Of a DNA stretch of 64,000 nt, positions 41,766-52,438 are shown piece by piece (positions within the stretch are counted from its first letter, which is position 1; every line of letters starts with the position of its first letter). The notes below the pieces were generated by a model. It made no database searches. It worked only from the letters and a program-made list of their open reading frames with translations, and had not been told where the DNA came from. Both the position numbers and the translations under genes were made by a program. The stretch is from Macquaria australasica (lineage: Eukaryota; Chordata; Actinopteri; Centrarchiformes; Percichthyidae), in NCBI GenBank assembly GCA_005408345.1, contig SEMN01000017.1, forward strand, positions 1,302,001 through 1,366,000, read 5' to 3'.

Positions 41766-42105
41766 GGGCTGCAATTAACAAATATTTTAATTGTTCATTA
41801 ATCTGTTTTAGTTTTACAAGTAAGCTATTAATTGTTTAGTGAATAAAATGTAAAAAAAGGTCTAAGGTGACACCTTTAAATTGCGTCTTTTGTCTATCAC
41901 AGTGGTTCCCAAACTTTGTAAAAGCATGGCACCCCTTCATAGTGATCCACCCCTCCATGTGCACTCACCAGCACCCACTGTGGGAACCAACAGCCCAACA
42001 CCCAAACATATTCACACACACAAAAAAGCAGCAAATCCTCATATTTGAGAAGCTGAAAACAGATAATGTTGGTCATTTTTGCCTGATAAATGACAACTTT
42101 TTTAA
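41766..42105 (+). repeat. GCTGCAACTAA-family copy interrupted by a smaller insertion
   Basis: The left part (41766 to about 41899) starts GGCTGCAATTAACAAATATTTT. The right part resumes at ACCAACAGCCCAACACCCAAA and continues through AGCAAATCCTCATATTTGAG to about 42105. Sequence between 41900 and about 41988 is foreign to the family. Confidence 0.6.
41900..41988. mobile_element. Small hAT-like insertion inside an older repeat
   Basis: The insert begins CAGTGGTTCCCAAAC and ends with TGGGAACCA, so its ends are inverted repeats of the type seen in hAT non-autonomous elements. It has no coding capacity. The exact right end and target duplication are blurred by divergence. Confidence 0.45.
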
Positions 42106-44107
42106 ATTTAAAAAAGAAAGTAAGAGTAGTAGTAGTAAGAGTAAGAAAACTACATCATCTGAATAAAACTTCATCCCCTTATTATGTTTTGCATTTTACA
42201 CCCTGCCTGAAATGTTCACTCATTAGCAAAATATACTTTAGTTCAAGACTTTGCTTGGAAAATGCAAACGTGTTGCAGAGAAATCGAAAATGTGTGTTCA
42301 GTAACTAACCAGAGCCACTGGGACAAGCTGAGTGAAGACCATCCGGCCTCCTCCGTGTGTTTATCTGTTGGTTTATGTGTCAGTTACAGGCAGGACCCCT
42401 GCTGAGAGCAAAGATGTTGTAAACGAGGCACCACAGATAATGTATTGCAGCGGGTGTCATTGAATGTGTCCCTTTTGAGAATACACATAAACACACACAC
42501 AAATAGCAGGACACAGGGGCAGGTGCGAGGCCTGAAAAACTAATAAAACACAGCAGTGAACATATGTGAACACGCTACACACGCACATACACTACAGTAC
42601 ATGCTGCCATTACACACACAGTGGGTAGGAGAGATACATAATCCGCACACACACACACTTCTTTTCATACACAGGCAGTATTTGTCTGATAAGAAAGGTC
42701 ACTTTTGTCATTTGAAAGCACACAAACCACTACAGGCTCCACTTTTAAAGCTTCACTAGAAAGGAAAAGGAGGGCAGCCGTGCCTCTGGACACCTCACTC
42801 AGGCAGTCATAATTACAGAACAAATCACACTGCTCTTTTCCCTCCATGTTATTTGAAATAGTGGATTAAGAGCAAAAAAAAAAAGGCAGATTTTTGAAGC
42901 TCGGCCATCTGGGTTTGTCTGCTTCCTTATCTCATCTGAACCATCCACCTCTCACACAGCTCCCAGTCGCTTTTTTACTCTCCAAGCCGGAGAGGTCGGC
43001 TCAGAGCCCTAAAACTGGGTCATCTGGGTGTTGGTTTAAAAAAAAAAAAGGCTGGACACTGGCTGCAAAGCTGCCTGGACCACGCACAGGTAGGGGAAAA
43101 AGGGATAGAGCAATTGGAGGGACAGGGCCGAGGAGAGCGACGAGTGGAAAGGTCAGGACAAAACAGCGCAGCCCCGTTGCTGGGGGAGATATTTTTGGAC
43201 AGCACGCCGGGGTCGCAGAGCCAGACTGTCAGCCTCTGCTCTGCCGCAGCCAAGGCGGAGGCCGGAGAGCCTCAAGGTCACGCCCTGCACCTCTTCTGCT
43301 GACAGAAAGAGGGAGGGAGAGAGGGATGGAGGGAGGGAGGAAGGAGGGGTGGAAAGGTCACAAGAACCTGGACGCCATGCTGCTGTTACAGGTCTAAATA
43401 AAACTCACTTCGTTCTTCTTGAGCGTGGGAGTTTGCACACACACACACACACATACATCCGTGCAGGGCAGCTTTCAGGTCAAGATGGAACAAGAAAGGG
43501 CTGCTGGTTACACTCTCATTTCTGAGGCGAGTGACGGTTCAGGAGTGTCACCTGTCCACAGGGGCCTCTGGTGTGAAATGTGATATCACTCAGAGGCTGA
43601 CCCACATAGCCCGAGAGCTACTCAAGTAATAGAAATCAGGTGGACAGGAAGTTTTAAAACCCATTAAGAGTTTCACAGAATTTAATTCTATGTTTATAAT
43701 TAGTTCCGCTTGATTTTGCCTATTTATTTGTTTCACTGCTCCTTCTTCCATTGATACTATCTCAGGTAATTAATTGTTAAAAAAATATAAAAATATTGAA
43801 GTTTCCCCATCAAGGAGCTACTTGCTGAATTGTAATGTAATCATCTGCATTTTTTGCAGTCAAGAAATTAGATATGAGGTTCTCAACCTCTGGACCGGTA
43901 CCGGGCCTCAGAACGTTTGGTACTCAGCTGCAAAAAAATATATAACTCAGCAAAAAAGCAGAATAATAACTCTATACGTTAATAATCTATTATAGACTTT
44001 TTTGCGGTAAACACATTGAGCTTGGCTCACTCTGTGCTGCATCAGTACCTGTTACGCACCCAACAATACACGATTCTTAATAAAATCAGTTAATATTTTA
44101 ACAACGT
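42106..44107. other. Non-coding stretch before the gene's 3' end
   Basis: Contains CA-rich patches and a GC-richer segment at about 43040-43390 with a GGGA-type purine repeat near 43310-43345. A short patch near 43877 (GAGGTTCTCAACC) resembles the end of a dispersed repeat but is too degenerate to define. Confidence 0.55.
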
Positions 44108-44235
44108 CCTGGCAGCCGAATGGTTAAGGCAAGTTCCCATATAACCACAACAGCCTTTTCTCGTGTCATACCCGTCTCTCTCTCTCTGTCCTTGAACCTG
44201 TCTGTCTCTTCTATCATACATCTACGTTCTCTTTT
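44108..44235 (+). repeat. Degenerate tRNA-derived SINE lacking its B box
   Basis: Begins CCTGGCAGCCGAATGGTTAAGG, a tRNA-Leu-like head related to the SINE at 34 kb. After CCACAACAGCC the expected GGTTCGAGTCC is missing or destroyed, and a CT-rich tract follows. It is probably transcriptionally dead. It ends just beyond the inferred 3' end of the minus-strand gene. Confidence 0.6.
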
Positions 44236-44382
44236 CTCTGTCTCTCTTTCTGTAATTTTCTTACTCAGAGTTGAGGCTTATTCGTGCGTTCAGAGGATAA
44301 ACAGAAAGCGGTCGTGGACCACTTGATTTCTATCTTAAGAAAGCAAATGACAAAAAAAGAGGAGATGTGTTTGTTTAAACAT

Positions 44383-44388
44383 TTTATT
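44383..44388 (-). terminator. Poly(A) signal AATAAA
   Basis: On the minus strand this reads AATAAA, followed downstream by a U-rich stretch near 44345-44360 (CTCCTCTTTTTTTG), the expected arrangement for a cleavage and polyadenylation site. Cleavage would fall near 44360-44370. The site is predicted from sequence only. Confidence 0.55.
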
Positions 44389-45629
44389 GCTATGTAAAAT
44401 TAAAAATCTCATACCTCCAATGAAAAACATTCTACTCTTAAATAACACAAATAAAATCAGGCAAAATAAAAATATTTGGCATTGTGAATTGATGTTCAGT
44501 GTATGGGGAGAATTAATTTTGAGTAAATTTAGCACAGTCAGAATTCATGTTATAAAATGCACTACTGTATTGCACAGTCTGCTGACAGACTACCATCTTT
44601 AAAAGTCAATGTATCATCTCATTGGGTAGTACACAGAGCCAAGTAAACTACTAAACATATAACACTGCCTTTCTCTCTATCAACATTTAATACTGTATTT
44701 AACTGAGGTCCTACAGTAGTTTCATGACATATTAACCTTAAATAAAACCCAACTGAACACATGAAGTAGATGTGCTTATTATTGGCACATCTGTGACATC
44801 CCTGGCACTTGTACCTACAGTGCTGTGGGGGGAAAAAAGGCTGCAGCTGCTCGTCCCAGGCAAATCACCGCTGTTGCAGTACAGTACATTTGGGCTGCCG
44901 AGTCATTCAACGTGCTGCACAATCTCTAAGCGATGCAACGCGTCCTTATTATCCTGAAACACATCCGTACTCAAGACGACAAATCTGCAAGTGAAGTGTC
45001 TTCTTCTCAGTGCAGCCGACACAAAGACACAATAATTAATGACAACACAAAACTTCAAGTATATTCCAAACGCAGCTCCTCTGTCTAACGACTACAGGCT
45101 GAGCGAGGGACTAAAATCTAAGCATGCAAACACTACTGTAATGTGCACCCACTTTCTCTTTCTGTGACAAACTGCAAAGTGCATATTAGGAACTGGGTGC
45201 TCACTGAGACTTAAGTTTGGCTCTTTACGCTGTGGCGTCAAAGTCGGCTCGTTCTCTAAGAGGCTTGGCTTTACTACATTGACATTCTAAACAAAGTGTT
45301 GCTTAATAGTGCTGCACTTAATATCACACAGGTAAAACATGAAGCATTAGCATTCAAAAGTTAAACATTTTGAGTTGTCTGGGGACCACCTCTCATCTGT
45401 AGAACATAAAGTGACTGTTAAAACATCTGTAAACATAAAGCCTCTGATATAAGTTATGAAATAAATTAATTCGGAAATAAAATAACTGATTACAGCCAGC
45501 AAAAATAAGCTTTTTGTTGTTGTTTTCCACTTTCTCAAACAAGGGATAGCTTTGCTGATATCATTCCATATCTGCATTCTGCATCAGCATTCACTGCATT
45601 CATGGAATACCTTACAAAATAAGTACATA

Positions 45630-45638
45630 AATAAATAA
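45630..45638 (-). promoter_or_regulatory. AU-rich element in the 3' UTR
   Basis: The transcribed strand reads TTATTTATT, matching the minimal AU-rich nonamer that promotes mRNA decay. It sits in a slightly longer A/T run and could also be a chance word in AT-rich sequence. Confidence 0.4.
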
Positions 45639-45674
45639 TCCTTGCATTGTTTAGTATTTGTTAATCTTTCCTTT

Positions 45675-45682
45675 TACAGTAC
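45675..45682 (-). promoter_or_regulatory. miR-101-type 8-mer seed match in the 3' UTR
   Basis: The transcribed strand reads GTACTGTA, the full 8-mer complement to the miR-101 seed. It lies about 40 bases from the AU-rich nonamer, a favourable setting for microRNA sites. Function is not shown by sequence alone. Confidence 0.35.
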
Positions 45683-46035
45683 CATGAATTGTAACTGTAC
45701 AGTGAGTAGGTATAATACAGCAATTACAACGAGACGAGGGGTAAACCCATTGTCTGGTGTTAACTGGGGCTAAAGGTAGGGATCGAGGGTACGGGTGGTC
45801 TGCTGGTCTGGGCAGGTCCAAACTAATCTAAACTGAACAAGGCCCTTTAGCAATCCCATATCACCCGGCCTTTCTTTGTTGGTCTTCCACAGAGGGATTT
45901 GGCCAAGGTTGAGGCTCCATCCGGAGCCCAGAGCTGCCCCAAATTAAGATCCATACCAGACTTGCTGAGAGTCAAGGGAGGGAGGTGTTGAGGTCAAAAG
46001 GCGAGGTGTCAGAAGCCAGGGTTGCCACGGTGACC

Positions 46036-46156
46036 TCAGAAGTGGCCCATCCTGGCGGCGAAAAGGCTGCGTGAGCGTGGCATGGCCGAGGAGATGCGGC
46101 CAAAGCTGGACGAAGGCCACTTCATGATGAACTGGGAGGTCACTGGCAGCAGATAC
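46036..46156 (-). CDS. Exon F: terminal coding exon with stop codon
   Basis: The acceptor GTCTGTCCAG precedes 121 coding bases. The first base completes Arg with the AG carried from exon E; 39 residues and a TGA stop (46036-46038) follow. The product begins YLLPVTSQFIMKWPSSSFGR and ends SRSLFAARMGHF. The last 25 residues are basic and Ser-rich (PRSRS), suggesting an exposed tail that could be phosphorylated. A GT dinucleotide shortly after the stop could be misread as a donor, but its context is poor and the stop is in frame, so I take this as the natural C terminus. The intron before it, about 6.1 kb, is the largest in the visible gene. Confidence 0.87.
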
Positions 46157-46473
46157 CTGGACAGACGGACAAGAGCGAGGGACGGAGGGATTAGGGGAAA
46201 GGATGAACATAATGAGAGGATTAGATATGCAAAGGTCACTATTTAGAGGTCAGGGCGCATTAGTGCTCGGCATGAGGACCACATATTGCCCACTTTTCAT
46301 ATATCGACTCTTATGGCCATGTCCATTTGCACATTTCAACTTTAATAATGGCCTGGTGATTTCAAGATATTATGACATCACCCTCCCCTTGAAAACGAGA
46401 AAAAAGGAAGAAAAGAATTTAAAACTTGGAGGCTTAAATTGTGAGATCCATATGATGTGGGGTATTTTGTGTA

Positions 46474-46810
46474 GGGTTGCAAGTAACGATTATTTTCATT
46501 ATCGATCAATATGCTGTTTTTGTTTTTCGATTAATCACTTAGTGTATAAAATGCCAGAAAATGGTGAAAAATGTCTGTTCCCAACAGGCCAAGGTCCAAA
46601 TGTCGTGTTTTGTCTGACCAACAGTCCAAAACCCAAATATATTCCGTTTACTCTCATTTATGACGAAGAAAAGCCTCAAATCCTCATATTTGAGCAGCTG
46701 GAAACACCAAAAGTTTGGCATTTTTGCTTAAAATAATGATTAAAGTGATTATTCGATTATCAAAATAGTTAGCGATCAATTTTCTCTCAATTGACTAATC
46801 CATTAATTGT
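46474..46810 (+). repeat. GCTGCAACTAA-family dispersed repeat in the last intron
   Basis: Starts GGGTTGCAAGTAACGATTAT, contains TATAAAATGCCAGAAAATGG, CCAACAGTCCAAAACCC and CTCATATTTGAGCAGCTGG, and ends near TTGACTAATCCATTAATTG. It is the most complete copy in the window. A long open frame across it is fortuitous. Confidence 0.7.
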
Positions 46811-49653
46811 GTAATGTACCAAATCTAAAATGCCACATACATAGTGCATGTACATTTATGCAGTATTTATGTACTGCATGTTGAGTAAAAAATTGTGGGC
46901 CTTATACTGACAGAAGCAGATCTCTTTTCTTTCAGGACAACTGAATTTTTCAACTTTGACCCTTAAATTTTTGGTATCATGAACAGAAAATCCTCACCTA
47001 TCATTCCGAGGCATAGACGTCAGTACCTTTCTAAGACTTTTCTATGACACCTTCCACCGAGACAGAGCAGTGAGGCAGCTCCTGCTAACAGCGTTCCAGT
47101 ACCTGAGAATGAAACCAGCGTCAGGTTGAGATAGAGTCAGGAGGGGCTGAACCCTGCTCCCATCTTCCTTAGTTACTGGAAATGAGTCAGATATGGTTGT
47201 CAGAGCAATGTCAGATGAGATGATCAAATCCTGGACAAGGTTAACTGAAGGTTATGCAAATGTCGGCGTACTGTTCAGAAGACATGAGACGGGAAGTTTG
47301 AATTCTTCCAGACTGATCAGTTGGAAGAATGACTTACATTTATGGGCTTTTGCAGCACACTTCTCATATTGGGATATTATACATTATGTGACCTTGTTGC
47401 CACATCCGCAGCAAGGATCTTTAGCTAATAAAAAATACATCTGATACTCGTTTAGTTAAACGAGTACAATGGTCAAAAGAAATAGTCCCTGTGGAAGTGT
47501 TTAAGATGTGACAATCTAATCAAAAGGGAGCCACTGGGGCTGAGGATTACAGAGTGAAGAAATAATATCTTCTTTTAAGCTGGTGCAGAGATAGCATACT
47601 TTTTCTCTGACAGCTCTCTCTCCTTGTGAAATAGCTCTTGGACAAATTAGCTGCGCGGCTTCATCTAAAGTCGACCGGAAAGAAGAAAAAAAAAGGCCCA
47701 TGTCGCTGAGGGCGTCCGCTTCAACACAGTCCCAGACCCAGGAGAATTAGGACGGATTCAAATTAACTTCATTTAGTCCAACGAGAGTGTCCTTGAAACA
47801 GCTTCAAGTGGGCCGTAGGTATCCCTCCAGCACATCTTCTTCGGTTCTGACTGGACTTGGTGAACGAGGCGCAGTCCGGCACTTCTTCTTAAACTCCTCC
47901 ACTCAAACCCCAGAGAACAGGAGGACAGGATATGCTTTGCTTTAAGCGTTTCACATTTACTTCTGTTCAGGCAGCTCAGTGTAGTCTTCAAGGACATTTA
48001 GTGATTTCATACTATGATTTTGTGTCACCCTTGTATTCATTCTTTCTACATTACTTATGTTTCTCTTCCCCCTGCTCAGCACCTTATTCCATCGCCCTTT
48101 TCTATGAGATTCACCGTACATCCATTGGGATTCTGTTCATGGATTTGTGGTGTGATTTCTCCTTTCTCCCCTCCATTTTCATAAGGTTTTCACTGAAAAC
48201 CCCAAGCCCAGGCATGGAAAAAAAAAAGGAAAGAAAATCAAATATTGAACATTCATTGGGGGCTGTGTGTGTTCTTCAGAGATCCTCTGCTATTCACTTT
48301 GAGAATATTCTGCTCGTAGAAAGAATCACTGTGGTGGTAGTGGCAAGGGGCGGGGTAGGGGGGCTTCTCACGTCCAAGCGGCCGCTGTCTCTGCAGGCTA
48401 CATTTAATTGGACCCTCATTCGGCATCTTCCAGGTTCGTCCTCGTTTTGATCATGAAGAAGGTTTCGGCAACAGCGTGCATGCTTGAAAGCCAGGGGGAG
48501 GCTTGTTCATGCACTTGTGGTTTGCTTCAATCCATCAGTTGACAGAAAGATACTCTCCTGCTCTGTTCCTCACATGGAAAGCTACAATCTACCACTGTTG
48601 ACTACTGACAGGCCTTCCACGCTACTCCTACATCTAGATGCAACTGCCACAGAGAATTTAGAGGAGGCCAGACAAAACGAAACACCATGATTAAGGACGG
48701 AGGGGGAGACTGCCACGATAGCTGACGCAATCATGAACCAAGAGGTACAAAGAGGCTTGAAGGTTATCTGCAGCCCACATTCAGCTCAACACCCCAATTA
48801 ACCCTAATTACTGCCACACTTTTCAGACAGATGAAAGTTAATAGAATCTGAAACTTTTGTCATCATGGGAAAATTGTCTTTGGGTAGTGACAGTAATTCC
48901 AGGCTTAACAAGAAAGTCATTAGTGGAGCTATTTGGCTACTTCCTCTCATCTGCCCACACAGACTGAAGGACTTTTCTAAGACCCATGGGGCTGTTGACA
49001 CACCTGATCAGTGCACTCCACAGAGGAAGGATGCTTGAACAAGAGCGGGCAGGTGTGGTCAACAATGGAGACCCCAAAGACCCCGGCTAACAGACCCACT
49101 TTGACGAGTGCCAAAGGCTGCCAAGAGCTCTGCAAGTGTATGCGTACATGCACAAGAGACAGTGTGGAGATGTTTAATTCAAAGGAGCCAAATATATTAT
49201 CTTTGATTTCAATGTGTGCAATAGTTTAAGTAGTCAGACTGTGGAGGTCTGCCAAACTGGCCTTCAAGGCAAGCATTCTTTGTTTATGATTACATATTGA
49301 ACTGAAAAATCTGAATGGAAATGGTGAAACTTGATTTATAAAATTCTTCAATCTCATTGTCATTCTCTGTAAAATGTCCGTCCTCTTCAGCCTTTGAGAA
49401 ATGTCATACATAGTATACTGTACAGGTGTCAAGAACGGTTGTGTTCTTATTCATGGCCAGTCACTAGCTGGTGCATTAGGATATTTCACTTTTCTTAGTT
49501 GTCATCTTTGGATTAAAACAGCTCCTATAATAGGAATAAATGCTTGACCCACTATTTCTCTAGTGTTTTTAGTTTAGTTCAGTATACTTGTTATGTTGAC
49601 TTGATAAAATAAACCTAATTATTTTTTATTATTAAATTATTTAAAGGTTTTCA

Positions 49654-49940
49654 TTAAAAGATAGGTTCACATTTTTTTTCAAGCATGACTTAAAACAACA
49701 CTGACATGCCCATATGTACAGTGGTTGGTTGCATTAATTATCACTTGTGTCCTTACTAAAACAATTCTAATGTAAAAGATGGGGGATAAAATCCACAATC
49801 CTCTTTCCATGCAAAAATGCATTATGTGGCTTCAGTTCCCCATCTCTTACACTGGAAGTGTTAGGAAGGGGTCTCTTCACAGCCAGTACGGACAACCGGA
49901 AAACAAAAATAGACTTAAAAAATGTGAACCTACCCTTTAA
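49654..49940. mobile_element. 287-bp MITE with terminal inverted repeats
   Basis: The left end TTAAAAGATAGGTTCACAT and right end (complement TTAAAGGGTAGGTTCACAT) are inverted copies differing at two of the first nineteen bases, followed by a T-run on both sides. Internal words GATGGGGGATAAAATCCACA and CCATGCAAAAATGCATTATG match a repeat I recognise from many fish genomes. TTAA at both ends may be part of the element or a piggyBac-type target site. It has no coding capacity. Confidence 0.75.
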
Positions 49941-52264
49941 ATTGACTTGTCAGTTGGATGTGGACACAGCGAGGTTAGCTGAGTGTGAAACGCTGAGGAG
50001 GGGCGGGTGATCGTTGCGTAACAGTCACATGACGTGCATGCACACACACACACTCTCATACACACACAATTTACCCTCTCATATAAAGCTTATGCATCAA
50101 TGAGAAAATAATCCTAATTGCTTCTCAGCTATCTGGAGTGGAGGCGGGTTGCGACTGTTCCCTGCATGCCTGATGGAGAGATGTGAATCGTTTGTCTTGT
50201 GAAACTGCAAAGCACACGATGCAAGCCGAGCCATTTTCTGTCTTGTGACAAGAAGAGAACGGTGCTTAGGTTGATCATGGCACTGATGGGGTGCAGGTGA
50301 GGCGCTCAGTTCCCACTGAGGCCACTCGAACTTGAGTGAAAGGCATAGTTTAGCATGTGGCAGCAGGGTGATTGGCTGGTGATGTACAGCAAGCTGGTCG
50401 AATGGTTGCGGTGTTGACAAACAGTGCTCCAAACAGTCTTAATATGCTTCCTTCTCCTATCTCCTTTCTTTCCAATATATTATTTATAGTTTTAAGCTAC
50501 AAATAATCAAATAATTTGAAACGTATCCCATTCTCATGCTGTTTAAGTCAATCCAAACATCACTTATTTGAATATTAGTGAGGGAAAGGAGAGGAGACCA
50601 TGCTAGACTGTTGGTTGTGCAGCCCAAGCAACCATCATTGGGCAGGTGGGACCAAGCCTTTGTTACAGCTGTGAGGTGGTGGGAACAGCAGAAAGCAGGG
50701 AACAGGGACGGCGCTGAAAGATGGGGAGGGGGGGGTTTAGCAAAACTAAACCAAGCAGAGACCTGCGTCGAGGGGCGAAGAGACGGAGGAAGAGGAGGAA
50801 GAAGCGGCAGCGACAGCAGCAGGGGTAGAGCCATGGGTAGAGGCTGGTCCAGCAGCAAATGGTAAGCTTTTTTTTACACAGACACATATATACACAGAAG
50901 AAATAAGGAGAGACAGACCAATGCATGCTTAAATGGACTCTCAAGGATACCTACTGCAAAATTATGGATGCACCAGTGTATCATTTTGTGCATGCTCGAC
51001 TTATTAAATCCTATTACAGTTATATCTTTAAATCCTCACATAGTCCAATGATAAATGTATATTTTTGAATCTATCCTCAAAACCAATATGCTCAAGATAA
51101 AACAATAAGCAAGAATGTCAGATTAGTCAAAACATAAGTAGCTCTACAACTGTACACAAACCCCACTACTTTTTTTTTTTCACAGCTGAGGTTTTTATAC
51201 TGTAGGCGCAAAGTGATAGCCTGTTAAAATATGCGCAAGAGTTATGAATCATGTAAAGCGAGGCCCCGGGAAAAAAGGAGCTCTCTCTCGTAAGGTCATT
51301 TGCTGCACAGGCTCATCTGGGCTCTAATTGAATTAAGCAGGCCTCGGGGGGCCCCGGGCTAACCTGAGCGCTAATCTGTGGACCATTATTTCCTGTTAAC
51401 AGCACGCTCCTTCTCTCCCTCTCCCCGCCCTCCTCCCTCCCTGTCTGCCAGCCCAAAGCATATGTGCTTTAAAAGTTCGCTCGCTCCAAACCTGAGCTGC
51501 TGTCTCCTGCGGGGATCAACCTTAAAAATAGCATGAGGCAGGTTTTTTTGTTTGTTTGTTTTATCGGGGTTATGTGATGAAGATGATGGCTCCAAGGCTC
51601 CATGGAGGAGAGAGAGGAAATGTTTCCTGAGAGAGGTTTAATGATGATAGCTGTTGAAATTTTGAAAGTTTTCTTGTCTGTATGTCAAAGTGTGTTTACT
51701 CATCTTTTTACTCAATTTAGTTTCCTTTTTGCTAAAGGGAGTTTTAACAGGTGATAAGTTTATCACTTGGCATCTCTGTGGTTCATACTGCTTTAACAAA
51801 CTCTGCTTTAACCAGTTTCCACCAGGACCTAAATATCAATCGGAGGAAGACACCAGAATAAATATTCCAAACACCAAGGATTTCTCTTGTTAATCTTAAA
51901 GCAGGTTCAGTGTCCTGGTGGGCTTATTTTCCTGCCCCTAATATGTAGTGTATGTTGTGCTGTTTCTTAGTGTTTTGTATTGTTATGACCATATATATAC
52001 GGTGCACTACTTAAAACTAGGACAACATAAAATGTGAAAATTATCTACTTATGAGTCTGAAGAAGGGCTCAACCCCCCCCCCCCTCCGAGTACAGCTTAA
52101 ACCCGGGACCTACCAGTAGACTCTTCAATCCTATGGTATCCTTGAATCTTATCCAGCCACCCTACTGTAAAATGAACTATCTATTGCAGCAGGAATGCTA
52201 TAAGAATCTTTTAAAAACAAAGAGCTCAGTGGGAAGACATCAAAGGCTTGGGTGTCCTTCTCAC

Positions 52265-52438
52265 CTGGTGTCATCCCATTCGGGGCTGAGTCCGGTCAAA
52301 GAGCCGCGGGAGTCTGAGACAAACTTGTAGACGACCAACAGGCAGTCTCGGCACAGCTGGACCAGCCGGCGGCAGCACTGCAGCTCCTGGGGTGACACCA
52401 CCTCACTGCTCTTACTGAAGATGATCTCCCACGATGAA
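52265..52438 (-). CDS. Exon E: Cys/Leu-rich helical segment
   Basis: This 174-base exon has acceptor TTTGCTCTCCAG and donor GTGAGA. One base completes the Gly codon begun in exon D, 57 residues follow, and two bases (AG) are left to form Arg with exon F. It begins SSWEIIFSKSSEVVSPQEL and contains CCRRLVQLCRDCLLVVYKFV, a hydrophobic Cys-rich helix, then a polar loop ending LSPEWDDT. Third positions are GC-rich compared with the flanking introns. The cysteines are not in a C-x2-C metal-binding arrangement, so I read them as core residues of a helical domain. The segment is too polar on both sides, and too interrupted by Arg and Asp, to be a convincing membrane span. Confidence 0.9.

Larger units (their letters stand above)
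44360..46035 (-). other. Inferred 3' UTR of the minus-strand gene
   Basis: From the TGA stop to the first well-placed poly(A) signal there are about 1.68 kb without another convincing exon. The interval has little repeat content compared with its surroundings. It carries post-transcriptional control words on the transcribed strand, annotated separately. The exact cleavage point is inferred, and shorter isoforms using other AATAAA-like words are possible. Confidence 0.6.
46157..52264 (-). other. Intron between exons E and F, about 6.1 kb
   Basis: Non-coding apart from repeats. It holds a dispersed teleost repeat (46474-46810), a MITE (49654-49940), short runs of A or G, and a GC-rich, AATT-containing stretch near 51250-51420 that looks less repetitive than its flanks. 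No additional exon with good borders was found. Confidence 0.75.

Noticed and set aside
43869..43960. Dispersed-repeat end (GGTTCTCAACC)
   Set aside because: It is too degenerate, and no matching inverted end was found.
46036..46060. Alternative donor near the exon F stop that would extend the protein
   Set aside because: The GTCACC context is weak and the in-frame TGA precedes it; a poly(A) signal downstream supports a terminal exon.
46203..46736. 177-residue plus-strand open frame, the longest of the last intron
   Set aside because: Its second half is the dispersed repeat at 46474-46810 and the first half has no recognisable domain.
50578..50865. Plus-strand open frame ending at a GTAAGC donor-like site
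   Set aside because: The frame is low-complexity (Gly/Arg/Ser from purine-rich DNA), no strong acceptor or partner exon is visible, and it lies in a minus-strand intron.
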